Assembly: GCA_003342895.1 (NCBI GenBank)
Contig: PTFA01000405.1
Location: 376,224 to 440,223 of the forward strand
Source of the DNA: Casuarius casuarius
Lineage: Eukaryota; Chordata; Aves; Casuariiformes; Casuariidae
Reading direction: 5' to 3'
Length of the DNA stretch: 64,000 nucleotides
Below the pieces are notes generated by a model. It did not search any database and was not told the origin of the DNA. It worked only from the letters and a program-made list of their open reading frames with translations. Made by a program: the position numbers and the translations under genes. This document shows positions 1 through 11,585 of this stretch, one piece after another; within the stretch, counting starts at the first letter, position 1; each line of letters begins with the position of its first letter.

Positions 1-742
1 AGCTACCTAAACTTTTACTCTGATAATGTGTGTTTATGTTGTATCTTCATTCTCAGATGTTGACACTTTTAGTAAGATTTATGTCCACTTAAGCATGAAA
101 CCCAGCATCTTTTGAAATGCATATTTGTTGGCCTGAAGCCAGTGCCTCAATCTTTGGTAAAAGATCTAATCCCCTCTTGGAAGGTATTACTCTTCTTATC
201 TAATTGTGGTTTTGGGAGTCATTATTAATCGTTTAAGAGTTTACAATTTCAATCTTGTCAAAAATATTTCTCTGCACTTAGAAAATATTCCCTAAACTAA
301 ATTTATTACTTTTTTTGTAATTCAAACTGTATAAGAAAAGAAAAATCAAACAGGTTTCATCACAACCTGGACAAATTTTACCACACACTTGATTATTTCC
401 ACTGTAATCATTCAACTTACTGTTAATAGAAAGGTGTCACATTTCTACTTACAAAAGCTTGCATTTCATTAACATTCCACCTCACATTTATTACTGTGTT
501 AAAGCATTGCCACTCTTCATGAAGATATATATTTAAATATGTATGAGGACAGCCAAAAAAATCTCTTTTAAAAGTGAATACCAAAGTATTGCTGAAAAGA
601 GTACACACACAGGCCTAAACTTCCAGCCATGCAATTTACAGATGTCAAGGCAGAAAAATTGTTTCAGAATATTCACTGAAACATCGCAAAGTGCCAAACC
701 GCTTCCCAATGCAATTTATGTTGGACTACAACAATAGCTTCA

Positions 743-808
743 GGGGCTGTTCTTGCTGTCAGTGAAAGTCAATGTGAGTTTTGCCACTGACTTCAGTACA
801 GACAGAAA
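743..808. repeat. Remnant of an ancient palindromic MITE-like repeat
   Basis: The sequence contains AGTCAATGTGAGTTTTGCC followed by a second GACTTCAGT block. It closely resembles a motif common in reptile and bird genomes, in which two copies of GACTTCAATGG in opposite orientation flank a GTTTTGCC core. The two blocks here (AGTGAAAGTCAATG and CACTGACTTCAGT) are imperfect inverted copies. The family assignment comes from memory of this motif class and was not aligned to a library. The fragment is diverged and has no coding capacity. Confidence 0.5.
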
Positions 809-3116
809 CAAACTCTGTAACTTAGAATTTTTTTTTATACTTCCAAAAAACTATCAGATAACTGTTTTTTGTCTAAAATCTTTAGGATCAACTTGCCCAA
901 GACAGTTTAGATTTCTGACATAACACAACCGATGCATCTAAGAGAAATCATGTATTAAAAACTTCTGGTCTTGAGAAGATATATCCACATGTAGGGCTTT
1001 CATTCAGCAAAACACTTAGACAATCAGCAAATGAGAGGGCAGGGGACAGCTGTGTTGAACTTTAAATTTAGTGAGTGACCTGGAGAGGACCTCATCAGTT
1101 GCTGCTCTGAGTTAGCCTTGAGCAGAGGGTGGCTTCTGCCCAACAGACCTGAGGGCCTGCTCTGCAGCTCGCTGAAGTCTGCAGCAAAGCTTTTGATTTC
1201 AGGATAAAACACCAGACACTGTAGAGTTAATTTCCATTGTCACAAGGAAAGCATGGGTTAAAAACTAATAACAATGTGTCACCACCACTGTTACTCTCCC
1301 AGCAATGTCAGATATAACTCAGATCAATATATTGCAAAACAATGCCCATTAAGTAACATAACTCTTCTTTACACAGCTTGCACTTACACAATCCAAAACC
1401 GCTGGCACCACCAGTGAAAGGTGGCAGTAATGCAGAATCAGATCCAAAGTAGCCAGCAGAAACCATGGATGCATCGCTTCTGCACATGAAGTGGAAGAAA
1501 CTGCTTGCCTCTAAGATTAAGAAAGTTATGTGTTGCAGTAAAATGACCCACAAGTACCACTAATTTTATATTGTTTCAATCATTTATTCCCCAAATATGC
1601 AGTTTTGGATTCTTAAGCACCAGTGCTTGATAGCAGCTAGTGATAAAACTCAGCACTGCAGAATAGTTCAAGAAAAAGTCACTATAAATATAAATGCTGT
1701 TTTGAGAAAATTATACTGAAAAATTCTGACACCAGCAAATTCTGTGAAAATATGTTTGATGACAGATGATGATGATGTTCACCAATAGAATGAACCAGAA
1801 TATATTTGCTATCTAGGTTTGGTATATTTCCCGTGATTATATATCTTCCAGTGAAGAGAAAATATAATTAATCATTCTTCATCAGCTACTAATGGGATAG
1901 ATTCATATAGTTAACTAACAAATGTGAAAGTTGAGAAGAAAGAAGACTGTAATCACCATGTATGTGGTCTACCCTAGCAAGAAAGATTGAATGTTTTAGA
2001 CAGCTGTACCAAAAATTAATCGAGTCCTATTCACCTGTTATGAATTAGACTCTCTCCTTCCACTAGGCTACCAAATGCTCTTTTAACAAAGAAAGTGCTA
2101 ACACTTACATGCGGATAACCGTTAAAAAAATGACAACTGTTCTTGTCAGAAAACAGGTGGATTATAAGTAAATTTTGACTGTTGATGTGAAAAGACCTGA
2201 TAGCATGATTAAAAAAAGAAGATGCCATACTGCCTACAGATTACAACTCTTTGAATATTCTTTTTTTTAACATATATGTTTAAGGAATCAATACTATGGA
2301 AATACTTTCAGAATGCTATAGAAAATATATAGGCTAATTTACACATGACACTGAAGATTTCGTGTTTGATTTGGATAAGAATTTAGCTCAGATAAATGCC
2401 TCAGAGGCCTAGTGTATGTAGAAAAACATGTCTGTCAGAGTTTGACATTTTCTGATATTCCTTATACATCCCTGAAGTGGCTGCTTCTTCACGACAAGTG
2501 AGAAAATCCCTTTGAAATATGGAGGTATCATAGCATCCCACACATGCAATGCTTCCCAAATTCCTTTGCATTTGCCTGCTGACTTTCTGTTGCACAGATA
2601 CACATGAAGAGGAGCTGACAGCCTGTATAGTTTCAGCTTTCCGTTGTGTTTCCCACACCATGCACAAGTTTTTCAAGATGGCACATGAAAGTTTTTGAGT
2701 CATAAATTGCTACTCAGAGATCTTAGCTTGGATGCTGGCTTTGTAGAAGGTTTTGATAAATTTTGCTGCATCTTCCATGCAGTAGCTATAGGATCATCAA
2801 ATAAAGAGTGAGCTGTGAGGCAGTCAGATTTTTTTCTACACTCTCCAGAACAAAATGATATATTTAGCTGTCAATCTCAATAAGAATCTAAAACTTTGGC
2901 AAGTCAAAAGAGACTTTATATTAGTTGAACATTTATTGTTTAGCCAAAATTTAGTGAAGATGTACTTTGTGGAATCTTAATTAAAATATTCATTAGCTGC
3001 CTCCTGCATAAAGTGCTAAATTAAGCATAAAGCTTCAGGGAAGACGCTTGAGTTAATATACTATTTGTCTTTATTACAACAGATTTTTTTTCTTCCACAG
3101 TGTGCTCTATCCATCG

Positions 3117-3138
3117 ATAAACTGATATATCAGTTTAT
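3117..3138. repeat. 22-bp perfect palindrome
   Basis: The half-site ATAAACTGATA is followed immediately by its exact reverse complement, with no spacer. The symmetry stops at the next base on each side. It lies in AT-rich single-copy sequence and no element boundary is visible around it. Confidence 0.85.
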
Positions 3139-3420
3139 TGAACTATTTTAAGAATGAATGTGCCAGTGTGCATGACTCACTTTTTATTAAGGTAATGATC
3201 ATGATGTATTCTATTTAGATAGGCATCTCTTTGCTAAAGATGGTCTTGGCGTCAGAGCAGCAATATACTTAGGCTATTCCAGAGCATTACACAATCATAG
3301 AAGTCATATCTATCTGTGGACAAAACAGTCACTCACAACCAAATAAATAATTACAACCACTACCAAAATGCAATCAAAACACACTACTAATAAGCATTAA
3401 GTTTCAACCCCTGTGCAAAC

Positions 3421-3512
3421 TATAGATACATATATAGATATGTAGATACATACATGTAGTTATATAAATATATGTGTGGATATATATATTTGTGTGTGTG
3501 GATATACAGGCA
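3421..3512. repeat. Imperfect AT-rich simple sequence (TA/GATA/TG mix)
   Basis: About 90 bases consist of interrupted ATA, GATA, TACA and TGTG units with no stable period. This is typical decayed microsatellite sequence. Short open frames through it, giving tyrosine/isoleucine/histidine-rich peptides, are artefacts of the repeat. Confidence 0.75.
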
Positions 3513-4567
3513 GGGGGAGAGGTTCCCAGGTTATCTGAAAGTAACAGTTTAATCTCTGTTTCTTGATTTTGCTTCCTCTGCAAAGACTTAAATAATCCCC
3601 TTTCACATTTAGAAATTTTAGTTTGCATCTTGCAAAGCAGATACCCTGATGTGATTAATCATCAGCATTATCTGGGGAGAATACTACCTATGCTTGCAAG
3701 TATTGCTGCTGCTGCTGGCACTGCACAGGGAATTGTCTGGGCAGGAAGACTGGCACATTAGAAAAACTGAGGCAAGTTCTGCTCACTTTCCTCACAATTC
3801 CAGCAAAAACAATGGCCTGAATTTGGAAGAGTGCAGGTGCACGGAGAAGGGAGGGTCGTGCAGTATCGTTACTTTTAGCATGTAAATGGAAATAGTGGTA
3901 AAGTAGGCCATGGGGGGAAGCTGCACCTTGTGTAGATGACAGGCACCTATCACAATGTGGATTTTGCAGGCACCGGTGACAGTAATAAAACTCCTGTGTG
4001 CTTCAAGGGAGCAGGACTGGGTTTAATGCAAGAAGGAAATATAAACCCTACACTTTGCAGGAGGCATTCAGCACCTCAAAAATCAGACCGTGAGGATGAA
4101 CCTCTCCATCTGAAATGCAGAAGGAAATTGGCTAGAAAGACCGAGGGGCAGACCGAGAAGGCTGCAAAATCCAGCCTGGAGGAGCCAGGTGGGAACGCTG
4201 CCTCTGACTTGGCAGGCAGAGCTGCTGACACGCAGCTAAATCCCCACAAGCAGAGAGAATAAAAAGATTAAAAAACCCACAGTTTAAGCAGCTGTTGAGG
4301 CCACAAAACAGAAGGAATCGCAGAGGGGTCCCCCGGACAGGGTGCTCCATCAGGATCAATGCCCAGACCTTCAGAAGTGCACTTATCCCAACAAGAAGTA
4401 CTGAGAAACACAAAGCAGCATTTTCTGAGATTCTCGACCGGGGCAGCATGTTTTTAGGTCACAAAGCCAGAATCCTCTTGTAAACATGTAAAATAATGGA
4501 ACTTTGTGAAGAAGTATCAGTCATGAGTACACACTGTTTTATATACCTGTTTTACATGAAAGGATTT

Positions 4568-4608
4568 AATAAAAATATATATATTTAATATATATAAATA
4601 AATAAAAT
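4568..4608. repeat. AT-rich low-complexity tract (TA and AAAT units)
   Basis: Runs of TA dinucleotides merge into AAAT tetranucleotides. This is simple sequence with no coding potential. Confidence 0.8.
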
Positions 4609-6200
4609 CTATTCCTGTTTATATCATGCTCTAAACATAGGATTTATACAGCTATAAATATGTCTATATAGGAATGAAAGAAAAATACATTCATATTTTA
4701 CAGCTTCGATTCAGCAAAGCATTCAGAGCACATGAACTCCAAGTATTTCCAGAAAGTGACATATCCTTTCTGTCTTTAAAGAGACACATTAATCAATCTC
4801 AGCTAGCCTCAAACTGCTGTTTATACATGAAACCATTTAACATGAGCTATTGGTAGAGTTTATTTTCAGTAGTGCTGGGAAAAGCTACAAACAGTAAGTA
4901 CTAAGAGGAGTCAGGTATTTAAAGCAGATTTCATGTCCGCTCTTTCCTTTTAAATTCAGCCTATCTGTGAAAGTGATGCTGAAATCATGCAGCTATTTGA
5001 AGAGTGAGCTGACAACATGTTTAAAGTTGAGGGTAAGCTTTCTTATCCGTCCCTTCTTCATCTGATTAGAAACATCTGTAGGTCAGTGAGAAACGTGACT
5101 GTTTAGATGGGGCTGCTAACCAAACCAAAATGATTTAGCACACTTAAGGGCTGGATTTAATCTCATTGTTAGAGAGGAGACCTGTAACATCCACTATAAT
5201 TGCATGAGTGCAAGCCAGCGACTAAAGATAAAAATATACTCCCTGGTGCAGGCAAACAGTAAGTCAACTATTTTTAACTCAAGTCTCCAAATGCATTTTT
5301 AAGTTGCTTGCATTTGGGAGCAATCCCTTAAGTATCTACAAGCAGTTTGACTTCATGAGGAGAAACGAAAAATATGTTTCGCCTGTATTGTGTATCACTA
5401 ACATATGTTATTTAAAGAATCAAATTTAACTTCTCATTAAATTAAATGAACATTAGGCACCCTAGTGAGTACATCTAAACAAGTTTTGGTTAGCACCAAC
5501 ATATTTTTGCAAATCAAATTTGCGCCTGCATAAATACAATTAAGCTGTTACTAGTCTTAGTGCTAATTTCATGACACTGCTTTGTGAAGATCTCAAGAAT
5601 GGAAAAAACAGTAAAGTGCCTGCCCGTGGTCAATATACACAATACATATACACACTGGCTTACCAGCTGAGTTCGTATCTTTAACTGCGTAAGGAGACAG
5701 GCATCTATAAAACTAGCCCACCTGACTGCAAAGCTGGCCCGTGCCAAATACACTGGAAACTAACTTCTGCATATCATAACTACATAAGACAATAAAACAC
5801 ATTGTATGAGGAGGCAATACTGCTTGTAATTGCAACATCTGGGCTGCATGGCAAACAGCCAAACAAGCATATAGCTATTCATTATGTCAGAGCCCACTTC
5901 TGCCAGCTGTGGGCCAGCACTTCCTCGGCCCTTCTGCAGATGCACCTGGGGGAGCATTTTATAGCCCCGAAGAATTAATGAGAGAACTGGATGTGGGTCC
6001 TGCGTAAGAAACATGTAAGCTTAGGTTGAATGCTCTATTTGATCTCCTACATACAGGTGAGGGAAGCCAGCTGACTGCCAAAAGATGATGTCTGCTGATG
6101 TTTTGTCCCCTACTTAATCTGTTTTTGTGGGTTTCCGCATATATGCTACATATTGTCTCTAATTATTCACATGAACAGTCCATCATGGAAGCCCCTAAGA

Positions 6201-6220
6201 TTATTTGCATGATTAATCAT
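6201..6220. promoter_or_regulatory. Candidate POU/homeodomain binding cluster
   Basis: An exact octamer, ATTTGCAT (6203-6210), overlaps a perfect 12-bp palindrome, ATGATTAATCAT (6209-6220). The octamer is the classical POU-factor site, and the palindrome carries paired TAAT cores suited to homeodomain or HNF1-type dimers. Such compact overlap is common in conserved vertebrate enhancers. A regulatory role is inference, because motifs this short also arise by chance. Confidence 0.3.
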
Positions 6221-7580
6221 ATCAGGAGAGCACATACAAGCCTGAGCCTTAATGAAGGAGGCTCTGCCTTCAATACAGTGGAGAAAATTTATTTGTATGG
6301 TGATGACTGTTTAAAGCCAACAGAAGCACTTACACAAGCAGAAAAACAGGGAAGGGAAAGTCATGAATTTGAGTCCAGAAGCATGACTTTCTTGAATCAA
6401 CCTTCTCTCTTTCCCACAGTCTCAAGAGAAACAACCAATATATCAGTGGGCACAGGAGCAACATTTTCTCAAAGTCAAGCAAAGTGACCTATTCTTAACT
6501 TAAAAACAAAGTAATATATCAAGCAAAACTGATTGATATCAGTAGAGAAATCAGAGAGACAGATGTCAAATCAAACAAGCGTGAGATACGGTAAGCTGGG
6601 ACACGTCAAACGAAATCCAGATCCCAGTGAACTGCAAGGGAGTTTGGGTACAGACTGAGGGGAGACAGGGTTTTGCTAGCTGTTACTCCCTCACACCCAA
6701 GATTTTCAGGAAACCCCATTTAGACAGGCCTGAATCACTCTGACAGATTCATTTCATAGGAGGGACCTTCAATTTTAAAAAAAAGTACTTTGCTTGCTTG
6801 TGTGTAGCTACAGAAACATCCTTGCCCATGGCTAACCTGTCCGATTATACAGTAGCCTCATGGTCATTCAGTTTAACTCTTCTCTCCTTTGTCTTTTAAT
6901 GCCTGTGGCATACAATACTATTTACCTTCTAAACAGGCAACTTCCTTCCATCTTCAGAAAATGATTCTTCCAAGTGCTGAACACATACAGAAAAATGCTT
7001 GCAGAGTTCAGTTCCCACCAAGTCAAGGTGAGTACTGAGGAGCTAAGACCTCTGGAGAACCAAACCTGGAAGCATGGTTTCCTCACACCAACGCGCAAAC
7101 ATGGAAGCTCAGCTAAGAATATTTTTTAAGAGTCCAAGGTAATTCCAAATATGCAGCACAGCAGTTCATTTTTTATACAAATGAAGAAGGTGCGTTATAA
7201 GAAATGTTACTGAAATAGTGAAAGAGGGGCATGTATGGCTGGTCTAGGAAGAGAAGGTAAAGATTGGCTGGAAGGGGGAAAGGTTTAAAAAGAAGCATAT
7301 AGTTACTACTACTTTTACATACAGGGAAGTTTCCACTACAATAACTGCATTTAGCCCTTGGAGTAAGGATGTCACGTTCTCCAGCCACCAGCTCTGTTCG
7401 TTATGTGATCCGAGAGCTAAGAAAACGTAAAAACAACGCAGCTCAGCTTCAGCCGACCTCAAATTAATTTAAGCTAACACACGCCAGAAGGAGAGCCCGC
7501 GTTCTCCTCTGGAAGATTGCGGGGTGCCAGGGCGGCAGCGCACGCTGCCTGTGGAAGGCAGGCGTTGGTGCTGCCCAGAA

Positions 7581-8305
7581 NNNNNNNNNNNNNNNNNNNN
7601 NNNNNNNNNNNNNNNNNNNNNNNNNNNNNNNNNNNNNNNNNNNNNNNNNNNNNNNNNNNNNNNNNNNNNNNNNNNNNNNNNNNNNNNNNNNNNNNNNNNN
7701 NNNNNNNNNNNNNNNNNNNNNNNNNNNNNNNNNNNNNNNNNNNNNNNNNNNNNNNNNNNNNNNNNNNNNNNNNNNNNNNNNNNNNNNNNNNNNNNNNNNN
7801 NNNNNNNNNNNNNNNNNNNNNNNNNNNNNNNNNNNNNNNNNNNNNNNNNNNNNNNNNNNNNNNNNNNNNNNNNNNNNNNNNNNNNNNNNNNNNNNNNNNN
7901 NNNNNNNNNNNNNNNNNNNNNNNNNNNNNNNNNNNNNNNNNNNNNNNNNNNNNNNNNNNNNNNNNNNNNNNNNNNNNNNNNNNNNNNNNNNNNNNNNNNN
8001 NNNNNNNNNNNNNNNNNNNNNNNNNNNNNNNNNNNNNNNNNNNNNNNNNNNNNNNNNNNNNNNNNNNNNNNNNNNNNNNNNNNNNNNNNNNNNNNNNNNN
8101 NNNNNNNNNNNNNNNNNNNNNNNNNNNNNNNNNNNNNNNNNNNNNNNNNNNNNNNNNNNNNNNNNNNNNNNNNNNNNNNNNNNNNNNNNNNNNNNNNNNN
8201 NNNNNNNNNNNNNNNNNNNNNNNNNNNNNNNNNNNNNNNNNNNNNNNNNNNNNNNNNNNNNNNNNNNNNNNNNNNNNNNNNNNNNNNNNNNNNNNNNNNN
8301 NNNNN
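7581..8305. other. Assembly gap (725 N)
   Basis: A continuous run of N fills this interval. The true length may differ if the size was estimated. Both flanks are GC-rich and the right flank begins inside a (CCCGG)n tract, so failure to sequence a GC-rich, structure-prone segment is the likely cause. Open frames drawn across it are meaningless. Confidence 0.99.
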
Positions 8306-8340
8306 CCCGGCTCGGCCCGGCCCGGCCCGGCCCGGCCCGG
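8306..8340. repeat. (CCCGG)n / (GGGCC)n pentanucleotide tract at gap edge
   Basis: Pentamers of CCCGG run from the end of the gap, with five consecutive perfect units (8316-8340) after one interrupted unit. On the minus strand this reads (GGGCC)n, giving G3 runs separated by two bases, a canonical G-quadruplex pattern. The tract probably continues into the gap. Confidence 0.9.
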
Positions 8341-8589
8341 CTGGACAGCCGTCCGGAGCCCCGGGCGGGAGCAGCCTCTCCCCGCCGAGGCGGCGAGCGG
8401 GAATCCCGTCCCGCAGTTCAGGAGCAGGTTGCCCGTTCTCCACCGGGCCCCGCGCGCGCCGGACGGTTCTTCCGTAAATCAACGCTGGTGCTGTTCCTCC
8501 TGTCCGGTCTTCAACACCTGCACGTAACATGTGTCCCAGGAAGTTCCTCACTGAGATATCCCCGTTCACGCCTGCGCTCCGCTTGGCTG

Positions 8590-8625
8590 GGGCATGGATT
8601 TGAGTGAGGGCATGGATTTGAGTGG
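8590..8625. repeat. 18-bp tandem duplication, two copies
   Basis: The unit GGGCATGGATTTGAGTGA (8590-8607) is followed directly by a second copy differing only in its last base (8608-8625). It lies at the outer edge of the CpG island. The near identity suggests a recent slippage or replication duplication. Confidence 0.9.
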
Positions 8626-8658
8626 GGGTCTCACACCCCACGTTGCTTGTACACAACG

Positions 8659-8672
8659 CACACACACACACA
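8659..8672. repeat. (CA)7 microsatellite
   Basis: Seven uninterrupted CA units follow the CpG island. Confidence 0.85.
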
Positions 8673-8809
8673 GAGCAAGAATCTCAGGCCCTAAACAGCT
8701 TCCAGTCTAAGCGGACATGGCAGGCAAACACTGATAGAAGCACAGTCAAGACTCAGCATTGGCAGAGCTAGGAGAAGAACACAGATTTCTACTTCTCAAA
8801 TGGAAGTCC

Positions 8810-9665
8810 CTATCCGCAGGTTCATAGATTCTTCCTTCCCTGGCACCCAGCACTTGGAAAAGACTCCAGAGGTCACCCAGTCCAACCCTCTGCTCACAGC
8901 AGGTCCAACTTTATCTGGTTTCTTCCCAACATGTCTGGTCTTGTTGGGAAGATCTCCACAAGCGGAAAATTGAAAACCTTGCCATGTCTTTTTCCCAGGC
9001 ATCGAGCACCCTTCTGGGCAAAAAGGGCTCCTCCAATCTGATAGTACCCCATGTTGCAACATGTGTCTATTGCCTTTGGTGCTGTCCCTTTGCACCTCTG
9101 GGAAGAATCTGGCTCTGTTATCTCGGTGCCCTCCCATTGAGGAGCTGAAGACAGCCAGAAGAGTTCCCTCTCACCTTCTTGTCCCCAGGCTGAACAAAAT
9201 TGCTTGTCATTTCCTCTTCTCAGACCTGCTGTGCTCCAACTCCCTCCTCATTCTGGTGGCCTCCACAGGACTGACTCCAGGGGGCCAGTGTCTGTCTTGA
9301 GCTGATCTGCGGGGCCCAAATGAGACTTGGCATTAGCCTGTGCTGACCTCCAGGAGGTTCCTGTCAGCTCATTTCTCCAACCTGACGAGGTCCCTCTGTA
9401 AAGCAGCCCTCCCATCCAGTCTTGGAGCATCTGCAGATTTGCTAAGAGTGCACTCTGTCCCATCATCCAGGTCACTAGCGAAGACATTAGACAGTCACAG
9501 CCCCAATATTGACTTCAGAGTGACGCCACTAGCAATCAGCCTTCACCCAGATTTTGTATGGCTGATTGTAACACTTTGAACCCAATGGTCCAGGCAATTT
9601 GTCACACTAGTCCACTTATCCAGGCAAAACCTTCCCATATTTCTACTTGCTTGCCAGTTTTTACT
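8810..9665 (-). mobile_element. CR1 LINE, 5'-truncated, old copy
   Basis: Read on the plus strand, this begins with a degenerate form of the CR1 3' end (TTCATAGATTCTTCC). It continues through AGAGGTCACCCAGTCCAACC and then the usual CR1 3' landmarks in reverse order, including GAATCTGGCTC, TGAGGAGCTGAAGACAGCC and CAGGCTGAACAAA. Near 9430-9490 the minus strand encodes NVFASDLDDGTECTLSKSAD, the CR1 reverse transcriptase segment that includes motif C. The usual FADD catalytic box reads SADA, so the second aspartate is lost. Further stops and indels make it non-functional. The copy covers the last part of the reverse transcriptase frame and the 3' UTR, and the 5' truncation is typical of CR1. Divergence looks high, suggesting an old insertion. 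Confidence 0.88.
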
Positions 9666-10440
9666 GTATCTAAAAACAAAACAAAAATCTACAACACACA
9701 TGGACATCTCTGAGCAGTGGCACGCTACAGTCAGGTGCACGGGTATCTGACTTCAGAGAACTAAAAGTAATCTTTCGCTCCTTCCCCAGTATATGCCCAT
9801 TAGTATCAGGCTCCTGAATGAGCCCTTAGCAACGAATAACAAGAAAAAAACAAAGAATTATTTTCAAAATTTTTTGCTGAGAATACTGATTGCTTCAATG
9901 CATCCCTAATTTGAGCAGTACCAAACAATGAGGTCTGATTCGAACTGAAATTTGTGATTGGAGCTAAGATATTTCTAGACAGCACAGCTTGCCAGTAATT
10001 TTTGGCTTTTTGAAAAGTAACACTTTGAAAACTTCCTTTTTTGTCAGCTCATCTCTCCTCTATCAAGCAAGCCACCCTGACAGATCACAGGCCAGTGACC
10101 TAAATCCACCCTGGCTGTCTGATCTGACTCCCACACATAAGCCCAGTTTTAATACCCAGCCTGCTCAAGGTTCTCATGTCTTCTCTTTCCACTTTCTCGT
10201 TTTAAGAACTACATCAGTGTTTCTTCCACAAAAAAATTAGACAGCCTCACAGTCAGTGCCCCGTTTCTATCAGAAAATGCTGCTTTATTTTGTATTTTTC
10301 TCTTCACATGTATCTGCCTCAAAAAGAAAATAAAATAAAACTCATTTTCTCCTTAATGATAGCATGGGCTCACAAGTTCAGTCCCGAGTATCACCAACCT
10401 TGTATTGCAGTCACCATCTGATTAATGATTACTCAGAGAA

Positions 10441-10572
10441 GGTCTCATTTAGCAACATATTTAAGTACATGCTTAAGGTTAAACATGTGCTTAAACTCAC
10501 AACCATTCAGCAGAGCCTTGCAGCCTGTACTTAAGCACATGTTTAGACACCTTACTGACCCAGGGCTTTAGT
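10441..10572. repeat. Ancient palindromic MITE-like repeat
   Basis: Two arms in opposite orientation share TAAACATGTGCTTAA. One reads forward near 10479-10494 (GGTTAAACATGTGCTTAAAC). The other is its reverse complement near 10528-10545 (TACTTAAGCACATGTTTAGA). The right end, GACCCAGGGC, resembles the GAATCAGGGCC end seen in this family. The family (ACATGCTTAA and AAGCACATG arms) is recalled as widespread in turtles, crocodilians and birds, but its name was not verified. There is no coding capacity. Confidence 0.6.
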
Positions 10573-11557
10573 CTGGAGCAAAAAAACAAAGCACATGGAT
10601 TTAGTCTTGCAAGCACAGCTAACAAAAGTGCCACAGAATGGATGATAAAAGTAGTTTTATTCGCAGCATGAATACGAAGTTACTTACAGTGAATTCAATG
10701 CTCCCTTCAGCACATCTGTGTGATAAGTAGCATGGATCACATAACCAGAATCCTTTGATCTTTCTGCAGCTTTCATGAAACCACCACATAGCTCCATGCA
10801 GCTGGCAAAGTCAAAGCAAATGCTCAGCACAACTTCTGAGGCTTTGCTTCATGTGCCTTTCACTTTCTGGTTGACAAGGAAGCCACAGTCTGTGTGTCAG
10901 CTTTAGTGGGACAAATCAGCAAGCCATTTGCTTGCTTAGCAATGGTAAGCAGATAGCAAGAAATAGTTTCTGACAGCCACTAGTATCTCAGCAGTTTTAT
11001 AAATTGTTGTCAAGGCTTCTCCATCGTTAAGTAGACCTAGACTACCCCTCATATGCTCAGAACAAGTCAACATGTTAAGGTCCCGTGCAATTCATGTAAG
11101 CGAGTGCTGGCAACATGGATCAGACAAAGTCCAGACAAACTCATGGATCAAATCATTGTCAACTTCTGCTTCTAAATACTGCTGCAGAAAGCAATGCCTT
11201 TTCCCTATGACAAGCTCTTTGTGAATCATTCCAGCCATCACCAACAGGTGCCCAGTCTCCCTCCAAAAAAAGCTCTGGTGTTTGCAGACTGCAAGACTTT
11301 CATTCACTCTGCCCTCTTGTAGATAACATGCAGAGGTCCCGTGGCAGAAGGATCAACACAGAAAGTCCAACAGTCAAGCCTGCACTGCCTGCCTGCCCCT
11401 GCGAACCCTGACTGTGGCTGGGCTGCAGCTGAATTTCCATCATGCTAAGTCCTGACTCCAAGCAGTTGCCTAGCCTTTGTGCAAGGCTATTCTAAGTTTA
11501 AGAAGAAAATATGCTGTTCCTCATAGATGCTCAGATGTCTGGAAGAACTGAACAACT

Positions 11558-11585
11558 CCCCCCGCTCCCGCCACCTCCCCTCCCC
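11558..11585 (-). other. Putative G-quadruplex motif
   Basis: The plus strand carries C-runs of 6, 3, 4 and 4 bases separated by spacers of 3, 7 and 1 bases. The minus strand therefore fits the standard G3+N1-7 quadruplex rule. The C-rich tract ends in CCCCTACAG, which also looks like a splice acceptor, but no exon is evident downstream. Confidence 0.55.

Larger units (their letters stand above)
1..7437. other. Gene-free AT-rich single-copy DNA
   Basis: No coding exon could be supported on either strand. Open frames are short and none encodes a recognisable domain. The stretch holds an ancient repeat remnant (743-808), a perfect palindrome (3117-3138), AT-rich simple sequence (3421-3512 and 4568-4608), a small hairpin (5285-5320) and an octamer/homeodomain cluster (6201-6220), listed separately. 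The remainder looks like ordinary vertebrate intergenic or intronic sequence. Confidence 0.7.
7438..8580. promoter_or_regulatory. Gapped CpG island, probable promoter / first-exon region
   Basis: Sequence changes from AT-rich to strongly GC- and CpG-rich near 7490 and stays so on the far side of the gap until about 8580. Visible features include GCGCGCGCC, CCGTCCGG, GGCGGCGAGCGGG and many isolated CpGs. Elsewhere in the window CpG is rare. In vertebrates such islands mark promoters and first exons, and bird assemblies often have gaps exactly there. An E-box (CACCTG) and a CACGTAAC element lie on the right edge (8514-8528). The direction of transcription and the gene cannot be told, since most of the island is unsequenced. 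A GC-rich repeat without promoter activity is the main alternative. Confidence 0.6.

Noticed and set aside
3404..3628. Tyr/Ile/His-rich peptide frame
   Set aside because: It is a translation of the AT-rich microsatellite at 3421-3512.
7469..8671. Three open frames of 317-400 codons across the CpG island
   Set aside because: Most of their length is the N gap, so they are not evidence of coding sequence.
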